A stretch of DNA of 64,000 nt from NCBI GenBank assembly GCA_041743975.1, contig JBGTLT010000066.1, positions 1-64,000 of the forward strand, given 5' to 3'. Position numbers and translations under genes: made by a program. Positions 1-7,933 of this stretch are shown in pieces (position 1 is the first letter of the stretch; the number at the start of each line of letters is the position of its first letter). Origin of the DNA: JTS-RE37 sp041743975. Lineage in GTDB: Bacteria > Bacteroidota > Bacteroidia > Flavobacteriales > Flavobacteriaceae. The notes below the pieces were generated by a model, which worked only from the letters and a program-made list of their open reading frames with translations, was not told the DNA's origin and ran no database searches.

Positions 1-302
1 CCTGTAGGAATTCTTGCGTTCCATCGAATATCCCGGCAATCTGACGGGGAGAAAGGAGCCAGGTAGCAGGACGGCCGCTGAAACGGCTTTGCCCTTTTTA
101 TGAAATCTCCAAAACTACAGGTATTAAAGAATGCGGTTAACAATCCTGAATCAACTTTTGCCTTAATCCGTTTTTGCTATTCTAAATATCCACTTTTTGT
201 TGCATCTTGCCTGTGAAGTCTGAGGAGCCTTCAACAGCCTTGCCAGGCACACAATAGGTCTTGAAGTAGTTCTCAGCAGTATCTTACCTTAATCCACTTT
301 GT
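1..302. other. Gene-free leader before the MscS gene
   Basis: I see no convincing coding region here. A small hairpin (GCCG, six-base loop, CGGC) lies near 93-106. The 7-base inverted pair CCTGTAG (1-7) and CTACAGG (115-121) brackets the first 120 bases. The 9-mer CCTTAATCC occurs twice, at 161-169 and 287-295. No consensus TAnnTTTG box was found, so the promoter of the downstream channel gene is not identified. Confidence 0.5.
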
Positions 303-1214
303 ATGCAAAAATCCACCTCCACTACCCTATCCGAATCCATTAACAACGCGTATGATCATTTTGTTGCCCAACTCCCGGGAATTGCAATGGGTATCCTGAT
401 CATTGTGCTTGGTGTCCTTATAGCATCCTGGATCGGACAGTTCGCGCGCAAAAGAATATCCCACAAGACACAGGATCCATTGATGAGCCGTTTCCTTGGG
501 CAAGCCATAAAATACACCCTTATTATTATTTCGATAATGATGGCGCTGAAAGCTTCCGGGCTGGGCGGTATAGCAACCGGAATCCTCACTGCGGCGGGGG
601 CCAGCGCATTGGTCCTTGGTTTCGCATTTAAGGATATAGGGGAAAATTTCATCGCGGGTATCATCCTTGCCTTTGGAAGGCCTTTCCGGGTAAATGATAC
701 TGTGATGATCGGGGAAAATTTTGGAAAGATAAAAACTTTGGAATTCAGATATACAAAATTAAAGACCTTTGATGGGAAAGATGTGTATATCCCCAATAGT
801 GACGTGCTCACAAAACCGGTGACCAATTATACAGAGGATGGGTTCTTCCGGTGGGATTTTATTGTTGGGATCGCGTATGAAGATGCTGTCGAAGGTGCGA
901 AACAAACCATACTTGAAGCCCTGAAAAAAGAACCCAATGTGATTTCTGATGCTGAACATGAGAATTTTGTAGTAGTGGACCAGTTGGCTCCCAGCACGGT
1001 CAACCTGAAAGTCTATTTTTGGGTAGACACAACCGATTTCAGGCGAATGGCGCTTATCACAAAAGGAGAGGTGATCAAAAATGTAAAGGAGGCCCTGGAA
1101 CAAGGCGGCTATTCCATGCCTGCGGATATACAGGAAATTAAGTTATACGGGGGTGCCAGCGGTTTTCCGGTACGTTTGGAGCACACTGAAACGGAAGACG
1201 GCACAAAAGGGTGA
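303..1214 (+). CDS. MscS-family small mechanosensitive ion channel
   Basis: This is a 303-residue inner-membrane channel of the MscS family, which opens on membrane tension during hypo-osmotic shock and releases small solutes. Hydrophobic segments lie at about 22-44, 68-86 and 90-120. The third contains the Gly/Ala-rich pore helix that leads into GFAFKD (about 106-111), the hallmark of the family. The beta domain follows, with RPFRVNDTV and IPNSDVLTKPVTNY, then the cytoplasmic alpha/beta vestibule. The length is typical of the E. coli MscS class. The gene is tail to tail with the ACP gene, 33 bases away, and looks monocistronic. Family assignment is strong; the gating properties are unknown. 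Confidence 0.93.
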   Translation: MQKSTSTTLSESINNAYDHFVAQLPGIAMGILIIVLGVLIASWIGQFARKRISHKTQDPLMSRFLGQAIKYTLIIISIMMALKASGLGGIATGILTAAGASALVLGFAFKDIGENFIAGIILAFGRPFRVNDTVMIGENFGKIKTLEFRYTKLKTFDGKDVYIPNSDVLTKPVTNYTEDGFFRWDFIVGIAYEDAVEGAKQTILEALKKEPNVISDAEHENFVVVDQLAPSTVNLKVYFWVDTTDFRRMALITKGEVIKNVKEALEQGGYSMPADIQEIKLYGGASGFPVRLEHTETEDGTKG

Positions 1215-1247
1215 AATACCATATTGCAGCGAAGTCCTGGTTCCCTT

Positions 1248-1502
1248 CTACCCTACAGTGGTCTTTTTATCGATTATCGCCAGGGCGTCCTCAACAGTCT
1301 GCATTTGGTCCATATCCTCATTTGCGAAAATGATATTGAACGCATCTTCCACATCGAGGACAATATCTACCAAATGGGCCGAATTGATATTTAATTCATT
1401 GATAAAGTGGCTGTCCCTGGAAATGGAGCCCGGACGGATATCTTCGGGCAGATAAGGTGTGATGATATCCTTTAATTTTTCGTATCGTTCTTCCTGGGTC
1501 AT
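1248..1502 (-). CDS. Dedicated acyl carrier protein of the T3PKS operon
   Basis: This is an 84-residue acyl carrier protein, last gene of the type III PKS operon. The four-helix pattern is clear, and Ser41 aligns with the phosphopantetheinylated Ser of FabD/FabF-type ACPs: NSAHLVDIVLDVEDAF lines up with DSLDTVELVMALEEEF. The usual DSL triplet is NSA here, which is unusual. The neighbours are a ketosynthase, dehydratase, reductase and type III PKS on the same strand. I therefore infer that it carries the growing acyl chain used as starter for the PKS and is not the housekeeping ACP. The spacing to the ketosynthase gene is 114 bases. Confidence 0.88.
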   Translation of the reverse strand: MTQEERYEKLKDIITPYLPEDIRPGSISRDSHFINELNINSAHLVDIVLDVEDAFNIIFANEDMDQMQTVEDALAIIDKKTTVG

Positions 1503-1616
1503 TAATGAGCTGTATTATGGTGAAACTGCGGAATTCGAATCGCATTTGATATTGGAAGCATTCAATGTCCGGTTTCAAAGATATTCAATGTGGCCGTATG
1601 GGTGCAAGGATTTTTG

Positions 1617-2894
1617 TTAATTGCCCTGAAAAGCTTTAAAAATTACACAGGCATTTACGTCGCCAAATCCGAAACTGGCCTTCGCCAGGATACGTGGCCC
1701 TTCCGGAAGGGATTGCATCAACACCCGCGAAGGGCCTATAAAGGACGCAATTTCGGGGTGAAGGTCTTCACAATTGATATTTTTGAAGGTCCGCCGTTCC
1801 CTGAATTGCAAAACCGATCCCACGCACTCTATGCTACCGGCTGCAGCCAGGCAATGCCCGGTGGTACTCTTGAAGGAGTTGATATATGGAAAATCAGTGC
1901 CAGACCGTTTTAAGGCTGCGGCCCAATTCCCGATTTCCATGGCATCTTTGACTGTGGCTGTCAGGTGGCCGTTGATAGTGTCAATATTCGTAGCGGCAAC
2001 GCCAGCCTGGGAAACAGCTTCCAGGATACAGCGTTGTACCGCATGGCTGTTGGGCGCCGTCATGCTCCCGCCAGCCCTTTGCCCCCCGCTGTTAACAGCG
2101 CCCCCCATCACTTCGGCATAAATTCGCGCCCCCCTTTCCTGGGCACTGATAAGGGTCTCCAGCACCAGCGCGCCTGCGCCGCTTCCCGGCACGAAGCCTG
2201 AAGCCGAGGCGCTCATTGGTCTGCTGGCCGCTGCGGGCTGTCCATTGAAGTTGCGGGGCAGTATGCGCATCGCGTCAAATCCTCCCCAGACATAAGGGCC
2301 ACTGTCACTACAGCTCCCTGTCAATATCCGATCAGCTTTTCCTGCCTTAATGCGGTCGTAAGCCATCAAAACCCCTTCGGTCCCTGTCGTGCAGGCTGAG
2401 GAATTAGTTGTTACCTGGTTTCCGCAGCCCAGGATGCCCCCAAGATAGGCACTGATACCACTGGCCATAGTCTGGATCACCGAAGTACTGCCCAACCTCC
2501 GTACATTCCCTGCATCCAGCAGGTATATGGATTCCCGGAACTTATCCACCCCTAAAATGCCGGTACCAAAAATAATACCGCTTTCCCAGTCTGGTTCCTC
2601 CTCCGGTGCCTTGGCAAGCCCTGCATCCTTCCAGGCATCCATCCCCGCGATAACCCCATAAATAAGGCCGCTTGCAAGTAACCCCCTCCGTTGCAATGGG
2701 GTAAAGTAATTATTAATATATTCTTCTGTAAGTTCCGGTTTTCCAGCTACCTGGCATCCAAAATTAAGATCAGACAACTCCTGATAATACCGAATACCGC
2801 TATGCCCTTCGGCGAGGTTACGGGCGAAGTCGTCCAGACCAATCCCATTCGGTGCACAGACTCCCATCCCTGTCACGACTACCCGTCTATCCAT
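1617..2894 (-). CDS. Beta-ketoacyl-ACP synthase, FabF-like
   Basis: This is a 425-residue condensing enzyme of the KAS I/II fold that elongates an acyl-ACP with malonyl-ACP. The Cys-His-His triad is readable. Cys168 lies in SSACTTG, His310 in NGHLTAT, and Lys342/His347 in KSTTGH. The middle motif departs from the usual NAHGTST of FabF, having Leu where Gly is normal. This suggests a specialised subfamily such as those found in pigment or lipid clusters. The start overlaps the stop of the dehydratase gene by eight bases (ATGGATAG), so the genes are translationally coupled. Its job is inferred to be chain building for the type III PKS. Confidence 0.9.
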   Translation of the reverse strand: MDRRVVVTGMGVCAPNGIGLDDFARNLAEGHSGIRYYQELSDLNFGCQVAGKPELTEEYINNYFTPLQRRGLLASGLIYGVIAGMDAWKDAGLAKAPEEEPDWESGIIFGTGILGVDKFRESIYLLDAGNVRRLGSTSVIQTMASGISAYLGGILGCGNQVTTNSSACTTGTEGVLMAYDRIKAGKADRILTGSCSDSGPYVWGGFDAMRILPRNFNGQPAAASRPMSASASGFVPGSGAGALVLETLISAQERGARIYAEVMGGAVNSGGQRAGGSMTAPNSHAVQRCILEAVSQAGVAATNIDTINGHLTATVKDAMEIGNWAAALKRSGTDFPYINSFKSTTGHCLAAAGSIECVGSVLQFRERRTFKNINCEDLHPEIASFIGPSRVLMQSLPEGPRILAKASFGFGDVNACVIFKAFQGN

Positions 2895-3339
2895 TTGGTA
2901 TGTTTTTGAGCATCCCGGCTAGCACCCCTTTACAGACCATTTCATTATTCTTATTGTGCATTTGTACCCTGCATTTAAGTTTATGGAACCGGTAGTATAC
3001 CAGTTCAGACAAAACGATTACCTGTTCCCCAGGCATTACAGGCAGGTAGAATTCCATATCGCAGCCGCTCATGGCCACCCCAAAATCCCCTTGTCCTTTT
3101 TCCAGGGATGGCAGGTTGAGGTATATCCCCAGGCAAACCAACCCTATTTGTGCGCAGCATTCTGTGAGTATGACCCCCGGTGTAACCGGGGATTCTTTAA
3201 AATGTCCCTTGTAGAAATCGAGTGCCGCGTGAAAGGTAAATGTTCCTTTGACACCTTTATTATCCACATGCAGCAGTTCTTCCACGAATAAAAAGGGCGG
3301 GGCATAAGGCAGGTATTTCAGGATATTCTGGTCCTTCAT
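2887..3339 (-). CDS. FabZ/FabA-like hotdog 3-hydroxyacyl-ACP dehydratase
   Basis: This is a 150-residue single-hotdog dehydratase. The signature HFKESPVTPGVILTECCAQ carries His46 and Glu60, which match the catalytic His and Glu of FabZ. The frame is open for 54 more codons upstream, but that extension lies inside the reductase gene. The start MKDQNILKYLPYAPPF gives a normal FabZ length and a clean 56-base gap, so I chose it. It would dehydrate 3-hydroxyacyl-ACP made in the same operon. No ketoreductase is encoded beside it, so the 3-hydroxy substrate must come from housekeeping FabG or from the neighbouring SDR. Confidence 0.87.
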   Translation of the reverse strand: MKDQNILKYLPYAPPFLFVEELLHVDNKGVKGTFTFHAALDFYKGHFKESPVTPGVILTECCAQIGLVCLGIYLNLPSLEKGQGDFGVAMSGCDMEFYLPVMPGEQVIVLSELVYYRFHKLKCRVQMHNKNNEMVCKGVLAGMLKNIPNG

Positions 3340-3395
3340 GGTGTTAAAAAGTGGTGTTTTACATGATCGAATGAATTCAAAAGTAAGCGTTGCAC

Positions 3396-4196
3396 CTACA
3401 TCAGGCTTTCCCCCCCGTCTGCCCTGATGACTGTTCCCGTTATCCACCGGGCTTCTTCTCTGGATAAGAGGTAAACCACATTGGCCACATCTTCCGGGCA
3501 TGTTAACCGGCCATGTGGGTTCCTTTTAAGGGCGTGCTCCCTTATCTTTTCATAATCCGGTATCATGGCCAGGGATGCGGTTTCCGTAACCCCTGCCTGT
3601 ATGCAATTGGCCTTGATCCCCAGTGGCGCAAATTCGAGCGCTATACTGCGAGTTATGGCCTCCAGGCTGGCCTTCGCCGCGGATACCGCGGCATAATTGG
3701 GCAATGCCCGTGTGCTGCCTTCGCTGGTAAAGGAAATGATCCGGGTATCCTCATGGAACAGCCCCGCCTTCAGCAGCTCCCGGGTCCAGTCGTACAGGCT
3801 CAGGGCCATGGCATTGATCGTAATTTGAAAATCCTGATGCTCCAATTCCCGCCCCTGCTGAGAATACATGGGTTTCAGGTTGCCTTTGGCGATGCTGTGT
3901 ACCAGCACTCTTATTTTTGCCCCCCCCACCAGGCTTTGGGAGATATTCCGGATCACTTCTGCCCTCTTATCGGCTAAGGTGGCATCCACATTATAGCTGA
4001 GGAAGCCGATACCCAGCGCGGTAATGGAGGCGAAATCACTTTCAATTTGGGGGGTATGCGCTTTCCTGTCCCGGTGCACCACTATAATGGAATAGCCATG
4101 GGACGCCAGCTTCCTTGCCGTTGCCAGCCCCAGGCCGGTACTCCCACCGAGGATAATCGCCCAATCATTCCTGCCTGAATCAGGATCTTTTGCCAT
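3396..4196 (-). CDS. Short-chain dehydrogenase, FabI/FabL-like enoyl-ACP reductase
   Basis: This is a 266-residue Rossmann-fold SDR. The nucleotide-binding motif is GGSTGLGLATA (about 17-27). The Val-His-Ser-Ile-Ala motif (99-103) is typical of enoyl-ACP reductases. Tyr168 and Lys175 are spaced Y-x6-K (LPNYAAVSAAK), as in FabI and FabL and unlike the Y-x3-K of ketoreductases. I therefore favour reduction of enoyl-ACP to acyl-ACP, with NADPH as a possible donor. The glycine pattern is closer to FabL than to FabI. A ketoreductase role cannot be excluded without biochemistry. It sits between the type III PKS and dehydratase genes in the operon. Confidence 0.8.
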   Translation of the reverse strand: MAKDPDSGRNDWAIILGGSTGLGLATARKLASHGYSIIVVHRDRKAHTPQIESDFASITALGIGFLSYNVDATLADKRAEVIRNISQSLVGGAKIRVLVHSIAKGNLKPMYSQQGRELEHQDFQITINAMALSLYDWTRELLKAGLFHEDTRIISFTSEGSTRALPNYAAVSAAKASLEAITRSIALEFAPLGIKANCIQAGVTETASLAMIPDYEKIREHALKRNPHGRLTCPEDVANVVYLLSREEARWITGTVIRADGGESLM

Positions 4197-4251
4197 CTAT
4201 ATAAATTTCAATCGGATGTTTCACATTTCCCTGCCTGGTATTATACCAGCA

Positions 4252-5307
4252 TTACCACTCGATAAGGACACGCTGGGCCGAAAATCCCGGCCCAAAACTA
4301 AGAAGCAACCCCTGTTCCCCATTAGCGATTTCCTTTTGAAGGAATCGTTCCAGGACATACAGGACCGTAACGCTGCTCATATTCCCGTATAAGCGGAGTG
4401 TCTCGCGGGTATCATCTACATTTTTTCCAAGTTGCCCGAACAATTCCTCCACCGTCTGCACAATTTTTTTACCTCCCGGGTGGAAGATCAGATGATCCAC
4501 CTGATCAATGCAGGTACCGTTCTTTTCCAGAAAGGGATGTACAATCTCCGGAAAATGGGTTGCAATGGTCTCCGGAACTGCAGGGTCCAGGATCATTTTG
4601 AGCCCGGTATTCGTCAGCTCAAAACCCATCAAATGGGTGGCATCCTTAAAATGGTACATCCCCTCCCCTTTGATACGGGGCCCGCCATCACCCTGCCGGG
4701 ATGAAATCAGCACACAGGCGGCCCCGTCCCCGAAGATGGCAGCACTGACCATATTTGCCATGGAATAGTCGTTCAGCTGGAAGGTGGCGGTCGGACTTTC
4801 AACAGCGATTACAACCGCACGTTTTCCGGGATTGGAGCGCAAAAAATTGGATGCATAGATCAACCCTGATACCCCGGCGGCACATCCCATTTCCGTGACC
4901 GGCAGGCGGACTACATCCTTCCGCAGTCCCACTTCATTGACCAGGAAGGCATCCAGGGACGGGATCATGATCCCGGTACAACTTACCGTAATGATATAAT
5001 CGATGGATTCGGGTGCCCAGTTATGCTCCAGCAGTGCCTTCTGCAAAACCTGTGTCCCTAATTTTTTAATCCCGGCCACATATATAGCATTCTTTTCCTC
5101 AAATGAACTGGCCGTAAATACTTCCTCAATATCCATGATCCCATACCGGATATCCACTTCAGCGCCTTCGAATATTTTCAATACCTTGCGCTGAAACCTA
5201 TCCTCCTGGTTCTTCAACCAGCGGGCAACATAGGGAAGGATATCCCTGGTTTTTCTGCTAAAGGGCGGTAGTTCCTTCGAAACACCTACTATGCTGATCT
5301 CATTCAT
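4252..5307 (-). CDS. Type III polyketide synthase (chalcone/stilbene synthase family)
   Basis: This is a 351-residue homodimeric condensing enzyme of the chalcone synthase family, which extends an acyl starter with malonyl-CoA and cyclises the product to a resorcinol, phloroglucinol or pyrone. The Cys-His-Asn triad is intact: Cys142 (TEMGCAAG), His276 (LIFHPGGKK) and Asn309 (YGNMSS). The C-terminal GFGPG-like loop reads SFGPGFSAQ. The start overlaps the methyltransferase stop by eight bases (ATGAATGA). The order PKS, methyltransferase, flavoprotein resembles the Streptomyces srsABC arrangement that makes methylated alkylresorcinols and alkylquinones. The exact product is inferred. Confidence 0.93.
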   Translation of the reverse strand: MNEISIVGVSKELPPFSRKTRDILPYVARWLKNQEDRFQRKVLKIFEGAEVDIRYGIMDIEEVFTASSFEEKNAIYVAGIKKLGTQVLQKALLEHNWAPESIDYIITVSCTGIMIPSLDAFLVNEVGLRKDVVRLPVTEMGCAAGVSGLIYASNFLRSNPGKRAVVIAVESPTATFQLNDYSMANMVSAAIFGDGAACVLISSRQGDGGPRIKGEGMYHFKDATHLMGFELTNTGLKMILDPAVPETIATHFPEIVHPFLEKNGTCIDQVDHLIFHPGGKKIVQTVEELFGQLGKNVDDTRETLRLYGNMSSVTVLYVLERFLQKEIANGEQGLLLSFGPGFSAQRVLIEW

Positions 5308-6025
5308 TCGTTTGTTTTAGTGGGTGTGCATACATGACCCATACATAACGGAAAGCCCATTTCCACCTGATCTTATGTTGAACATTGGGCAGGCCTTTGG
5401 CAAATTGATTCAGTTCCCCCCTTGTGAATCCACTTCCGATGGAAATAAGCCCATCTCGCCTGGCTATTGCCGTGCGTATAAAAATAGCACTAAACCCTTT
5501 AAAAAGATAATAAGCCAGAATACTTCTTTGGAGGTCATTGATCACCATCCCTATGGAAGCTTTTGCTACAAAGCTTTTTAAAAATAACGGGATCTGGGAC
5601 GAAGGGAAATGGTGCATGGTTAAGGTGCAGAGCAGGATATCATAGCGGAGGTGGCTTTGGGGGAAGTTAACAATATCCTGCCGATGATATTGGATTCCTT
5701 CATAATCTGTTGACTTTTCCCTGGCAATGGCAAGGGCCTGTTCACTCAGGTCGATTCCAATCAGGTTGGCTCTGATCCGGTGGTTCCGGCAATAGTGTGA
5801 CACCGTTCGGAGCATATTGCCATCCCCACAGCCCACATCGAGGATGGTATACTGCTCCCTCGGATGTTTTTTGATGAGTTGACCCAGGGCCTTGATGGTT
5901 ATCCCATTGCCCCCCAGAAGGCGGTTTACCCTGTTTACATCGCCTAGAACATCTTTCAGGGCGTCTTTACCGATATTCGGATCGTCCATCCACTCCGCTT
6001 CCGTATTGCGTATCCGTATGTCCAT
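5300..6025 (-). CDS. SAM-dependent methyltransferase, class I
   Basis: This is a 241-residue Rossmann methyltransferase. Motif I, ILDVGCGDGN, lies at 61-70, and an acidic residue in GIDLSEQALA ends strand 2. The longest open frame starts 54 codons earlier but lies entirely within the flavoprotein gene. The chosen ATG overlaps that gene's stop as TAATG, a classic coupling arrangement, and gives a compact protein. It probably methylates the phenolic ring or a hydroxyl of the type III PKS product, by analogy with SrsB. This is an inference from operon context, because the family is too broad to give a substrate. Confidence 0.88.
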   Translation of the reverse strand: MDIRIRNTEAEWMDDPNIGKDALKDVLGDVNRVNRLLGGNGITIKALGQLIKKHPREQYTILDVGCGDGNMLRTVSHYCRNHRIRANLIGIDLSEQALAIAREKSTDYEGIQYHRQDIVNFPQSHLRYDILLCTLTMHHFPSSQIPLFLKSFVAKASIGMVINDLQRSILAYYLFKGFSAIFIRTAIARRDGLISIGSGFTRGELNQFAKGLPNVQHKIRWKWAFRYVWVMYAHPLKQTNE

Positions 6026-7146
6026 TATTTCGTTATAGGTTGCCCGTGTGTTTGCCGGATTATATTGCCAAGGATCCTTGGGGAACGGGTTGCCAGCCCC
6101 ATTAGCATATCGGCCAGGAAAGGGTTCATCAGCAGGTTCTGTAGCCTCCTTCCCATTTGCAGGCGGTTTCCAAATGTCTGCAGCCACTGCTTTTGGTAGT
6201 CTGCTTCGAGTTGGGTGCGGCTATAGGCATCTTCCCGGAAGAAGCGGACGATATATTCTGATGCGATCTTTGCAGCGTGTATGGCCATAGCCATCCCATT
6301 TCCGCAAAGCGGGTGGATAAGGCCTGCGGTATCCCCGCACATCAAAATATGGTTTACCACCGCGTCCTTCTGTTCAAAAGATATTTGTGCTATCGTCAGC
6401 GGCTTGCTGAATAAGGGGGTAGAATGCTGCAAAAATTCATCCAGGAAAGGGTTTTTTCCTACCACATTTCGGTTGAATTCGGAGATGTTCTTTTCCATTT
6501 CAAAACTTTTGCAATGCACCAAATAGCAGAAATTAACCGCCCCGGTTTCAGTTCGGGATAAACCCCCATACCCTCCTTTGAAATTATGCAGGGCCACTTC
6601 GTGTTCCGGGAATGCGGAATTCCGGTAATGGGCCTTAATTCCGATCCAGGGTGACCTTTGTCCTATAAAAGGCCGCTCCAGGTGCTTATCAAGGTGGGCG
6701 CGTTTTCCATAGGAACCGATTAGCTGTTTAGCCCTGTATACTTTTTCGGAAGCGAAAGCAACCTGAAAGGTGCCATCCATGAAATCAATTGATTTAACGG
6801 CCTCGAAGATGAAGGTTACACCGCATTCTACTGCTTTTCGGTAAAGCGTATCATCCAGCGCATACCTGCTGATCCCCAATCCCCCGAGGGGGAGTTCCAT
6901 CCGAAGGCTTTTTCCTTTTACAGTGGTAAGCAGCAGGGAATTGATCGCCACCGGATCCGGTAGGTGAACCCCCATGCTACCCAGATATGGCACTATTTCA
7001 TTGGAAAGGTATTCCCCGCACACTTTATGATGGGGATAGGGCGATTTTTCAAAAACAATGACAGCAAGGTCATGTTGCGATAAATGAATGGCGGCAGTAA
7101 GGCCTGCCAGTCCCCCACCCACGATAATAACGTCAAAATCCTTCAT
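6025..7146 (-). CDS. FAD-dependent oxidoreductase, UbiH/geranylgeranyl-reductase type
   Basis: This is a 373-residue flavoprotein. An N-terminal GGGLAGL dinucleotide-binding motif (10-16) sits in a beta-alpha-beta fold ending with FEKS. The second FAD motif, CGDTAGLIHPLCGNGMA (about 267-283), belongs to the UbiH/GGR group. The segment HHKVCGEYLS is typical of the GGR-like branch. It is the first gene of the operon and probably hydroxylates or oxidises the aromatic polyketide, parallel to the SrsC hydroxylase. Alternatively it could reduce double bonds, as geranylgeranyl reductases do. A terminator separates it from the upstream lipoprotein gene. Confidence 0.87.
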   Translation of the reverse strand: MKDFDVIIVGGGLAGLTAAIHLSQHDLAVIVFEKSPYPHHKVCGEYLSNEIVPYLGSMGVHLPDPVAINSLLLTTVKGKSLRMELPLGGLGISRYALDDTLYRKAVECGVTFIFEAVKSIDFMDGTFQVAFASEKVYRAKQLIGSYGKRAHLDKHLERPFIGQRSPWIGIKAHYRNSAFPEHEVALHNFKGGYGGLSRTETGAVNFCYLVHCKSFEMEKNISEFNRNVVGKNPFLDEFLQHSTPLFSKPLTIAQISFEQKDAVVNHILMCGDTAGLIHPLCGNGMAMAIHAAKIASEYIVRFFREDAYSRTQLEADYQKQWLQTFGNRLQMGRRLQNLLMNPFLADMLMGLATRSPRILGNIIRQTHGQPITK

Positions 7147-7167
7147 TCAGGTAAGATACATATTCCA

Positions 7168-7175
7168 CAAATAAA
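7168..7175 (-). promoter_or_regulatory. Possible -7 box for the T3PKS operon
   Basis: Read on the minus strand this is TTTATTTG, a seven-of-eight match to TAnnTTTG, about 22 bases before the ATG of the flavoprotein gene. It overlaps the T-tract of the upstream terminator. No convincing -33 element was found, so this is tentative. Confidence 0.35.
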
Positions 7176-7176
7176 A

Positions 7177-7210
7177 ATCCCGACCAACCGATGGATATCG
7201 GGGTCGGGAT
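7177..7210 (-). terminator. Rho-independent terminator after the OmpA-family gene
   Basis: Arms ATCCCGACC (7177-7185) and GGTCGGGAT (7202-7210), plus inner arms CCGAT and ATCGG, form a long stem with a four-base loop. On the minus strand it is followed by a run of T. It lies 28 bases after the stop of the OmpA-family gene and insulates that gene from the T3PKS operon. Confidence 0.85.
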
Positions 7211-7237
7211 CAATAGTATTTGCCCTAAACCGGGTAC

Positions 7238-7933
7238 TTACCCTTTGGTTTTTTCAATGGCTTCTTTTTTCAATTCGTCATTGGCGATGATTCCCAGTTC
7301 CACCCTCCTGTTACGGGCTTTGCCTTCTGTAGTATTGTTATCACCAACCGGTTGACTTTCACCATACCATTTGGTAGTAAACCTGCTTTCATCGATTCCT
7401 TGCTCTTTTAGGAAACTGGTCACGGACTCTGCCCGTAACTTAGAAAGGTTCAAGTTATAATCATCGGGTCCGGCACTGTCTGTGTGCCCCTCTATCAGGA
7501 TGATTGTTTTTGGGTATTCCTTAAAAATCCCTGCCAACCTGTTCAAAGTTTCAGCGGAGGTCCCCTTTATACCCGATTTGTTGGTTTCAAAATATACCCC
7601 GGCATCTTCGTTAAATGTGACATTGATCCCTTCCCCTACCCGGGTAACTTCGGCTCCCGGGATCTCTTCCTCTATGCGTTCTGCCTGCCTGTCCATACGG
7701 TTCCCTATGTAACCTCCTGCAACGCCACCGACTACTCCTCCGATAATGGCCCCAAGTACTGTATTCCCTTTACCGACATTATTCCCGATAACACCGCCGG
7801 CAACTGCACCGCCGGAAGCGCCTATCACAGCACCTTTTTGTTTGTTGTTGGCATTTTTGACGGCATTACAGCCCAAAACCAGGGCCAATACCACTACCAT
7901 GGCTATATTTCGTATCATTATATTTTTCATCAC
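7238..7933 (-). CDS. OmpA-family lipoprotein with glycine zipper
   Basis: This is a 231-residue outer-membrane lipoprotein. A signal peptide ends in the lipobox LALVLGC with Cys22. A glycine-zipper segment rich in GxxxG (about 34-80) follows. The C-terminal OmpA domain (about 110-220) includes EGHTDSAGPDDYN and the NRRVEL motif that contacts peptidoglycan. The architecture resembles E. coli YiaD, which anchors the outer membrane to the cell wall. Its start overlaps the upstream lipocalin-like gene by four bases (ATGA), so the two are cotranscribed. The strong hairpin terminator ends this transcript. Confidence 0.9.
   Translation of the reverse strand: MMKNIMIRNIAMVVVLALVLGCNAVKNANNKQKGAVIGASGGAVAGGVIGNNVGKGNTVLGAIIGGVVGGVAGGYIGNRMDRQAERIEEEIPGAEVTRVGEGINVTFNEDAGVYFETNKSGIKGTSAETLNRLAGIFKEYPKTIILIEGHTDSAGPDDYNLNLSKLRAESVTSFLKEQGIDESRFTTKWYGESQPVGDNNTTEGKARNRRVELGIIANDELKKEAIEKTKG

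Noticed and set aside
1153..1455. 100-residue plus-strand frame over the ACP gene
   Set aside because: It is antisense to a clear ACP and has no family-like pattern.
2887..3501. 204-residue version of the FabZ-like dehydratase
   Set aside because: The extension overlaps the reductase gene and has no hotdog-like sequence; the 150-residue form is the family length.
5300..6187. 295-residue version of the methyltransferase
   Set aside because: The extra 54 residues lie inside the flavoprotein gene, and the TAATG overlap gives a better start.
7184..7230. Riboswitch ahead of the T3PKS operon
   Set aside because: The hairpin there belongs to the terminator of the OmpA-family gene, and the remaining leader is too short.
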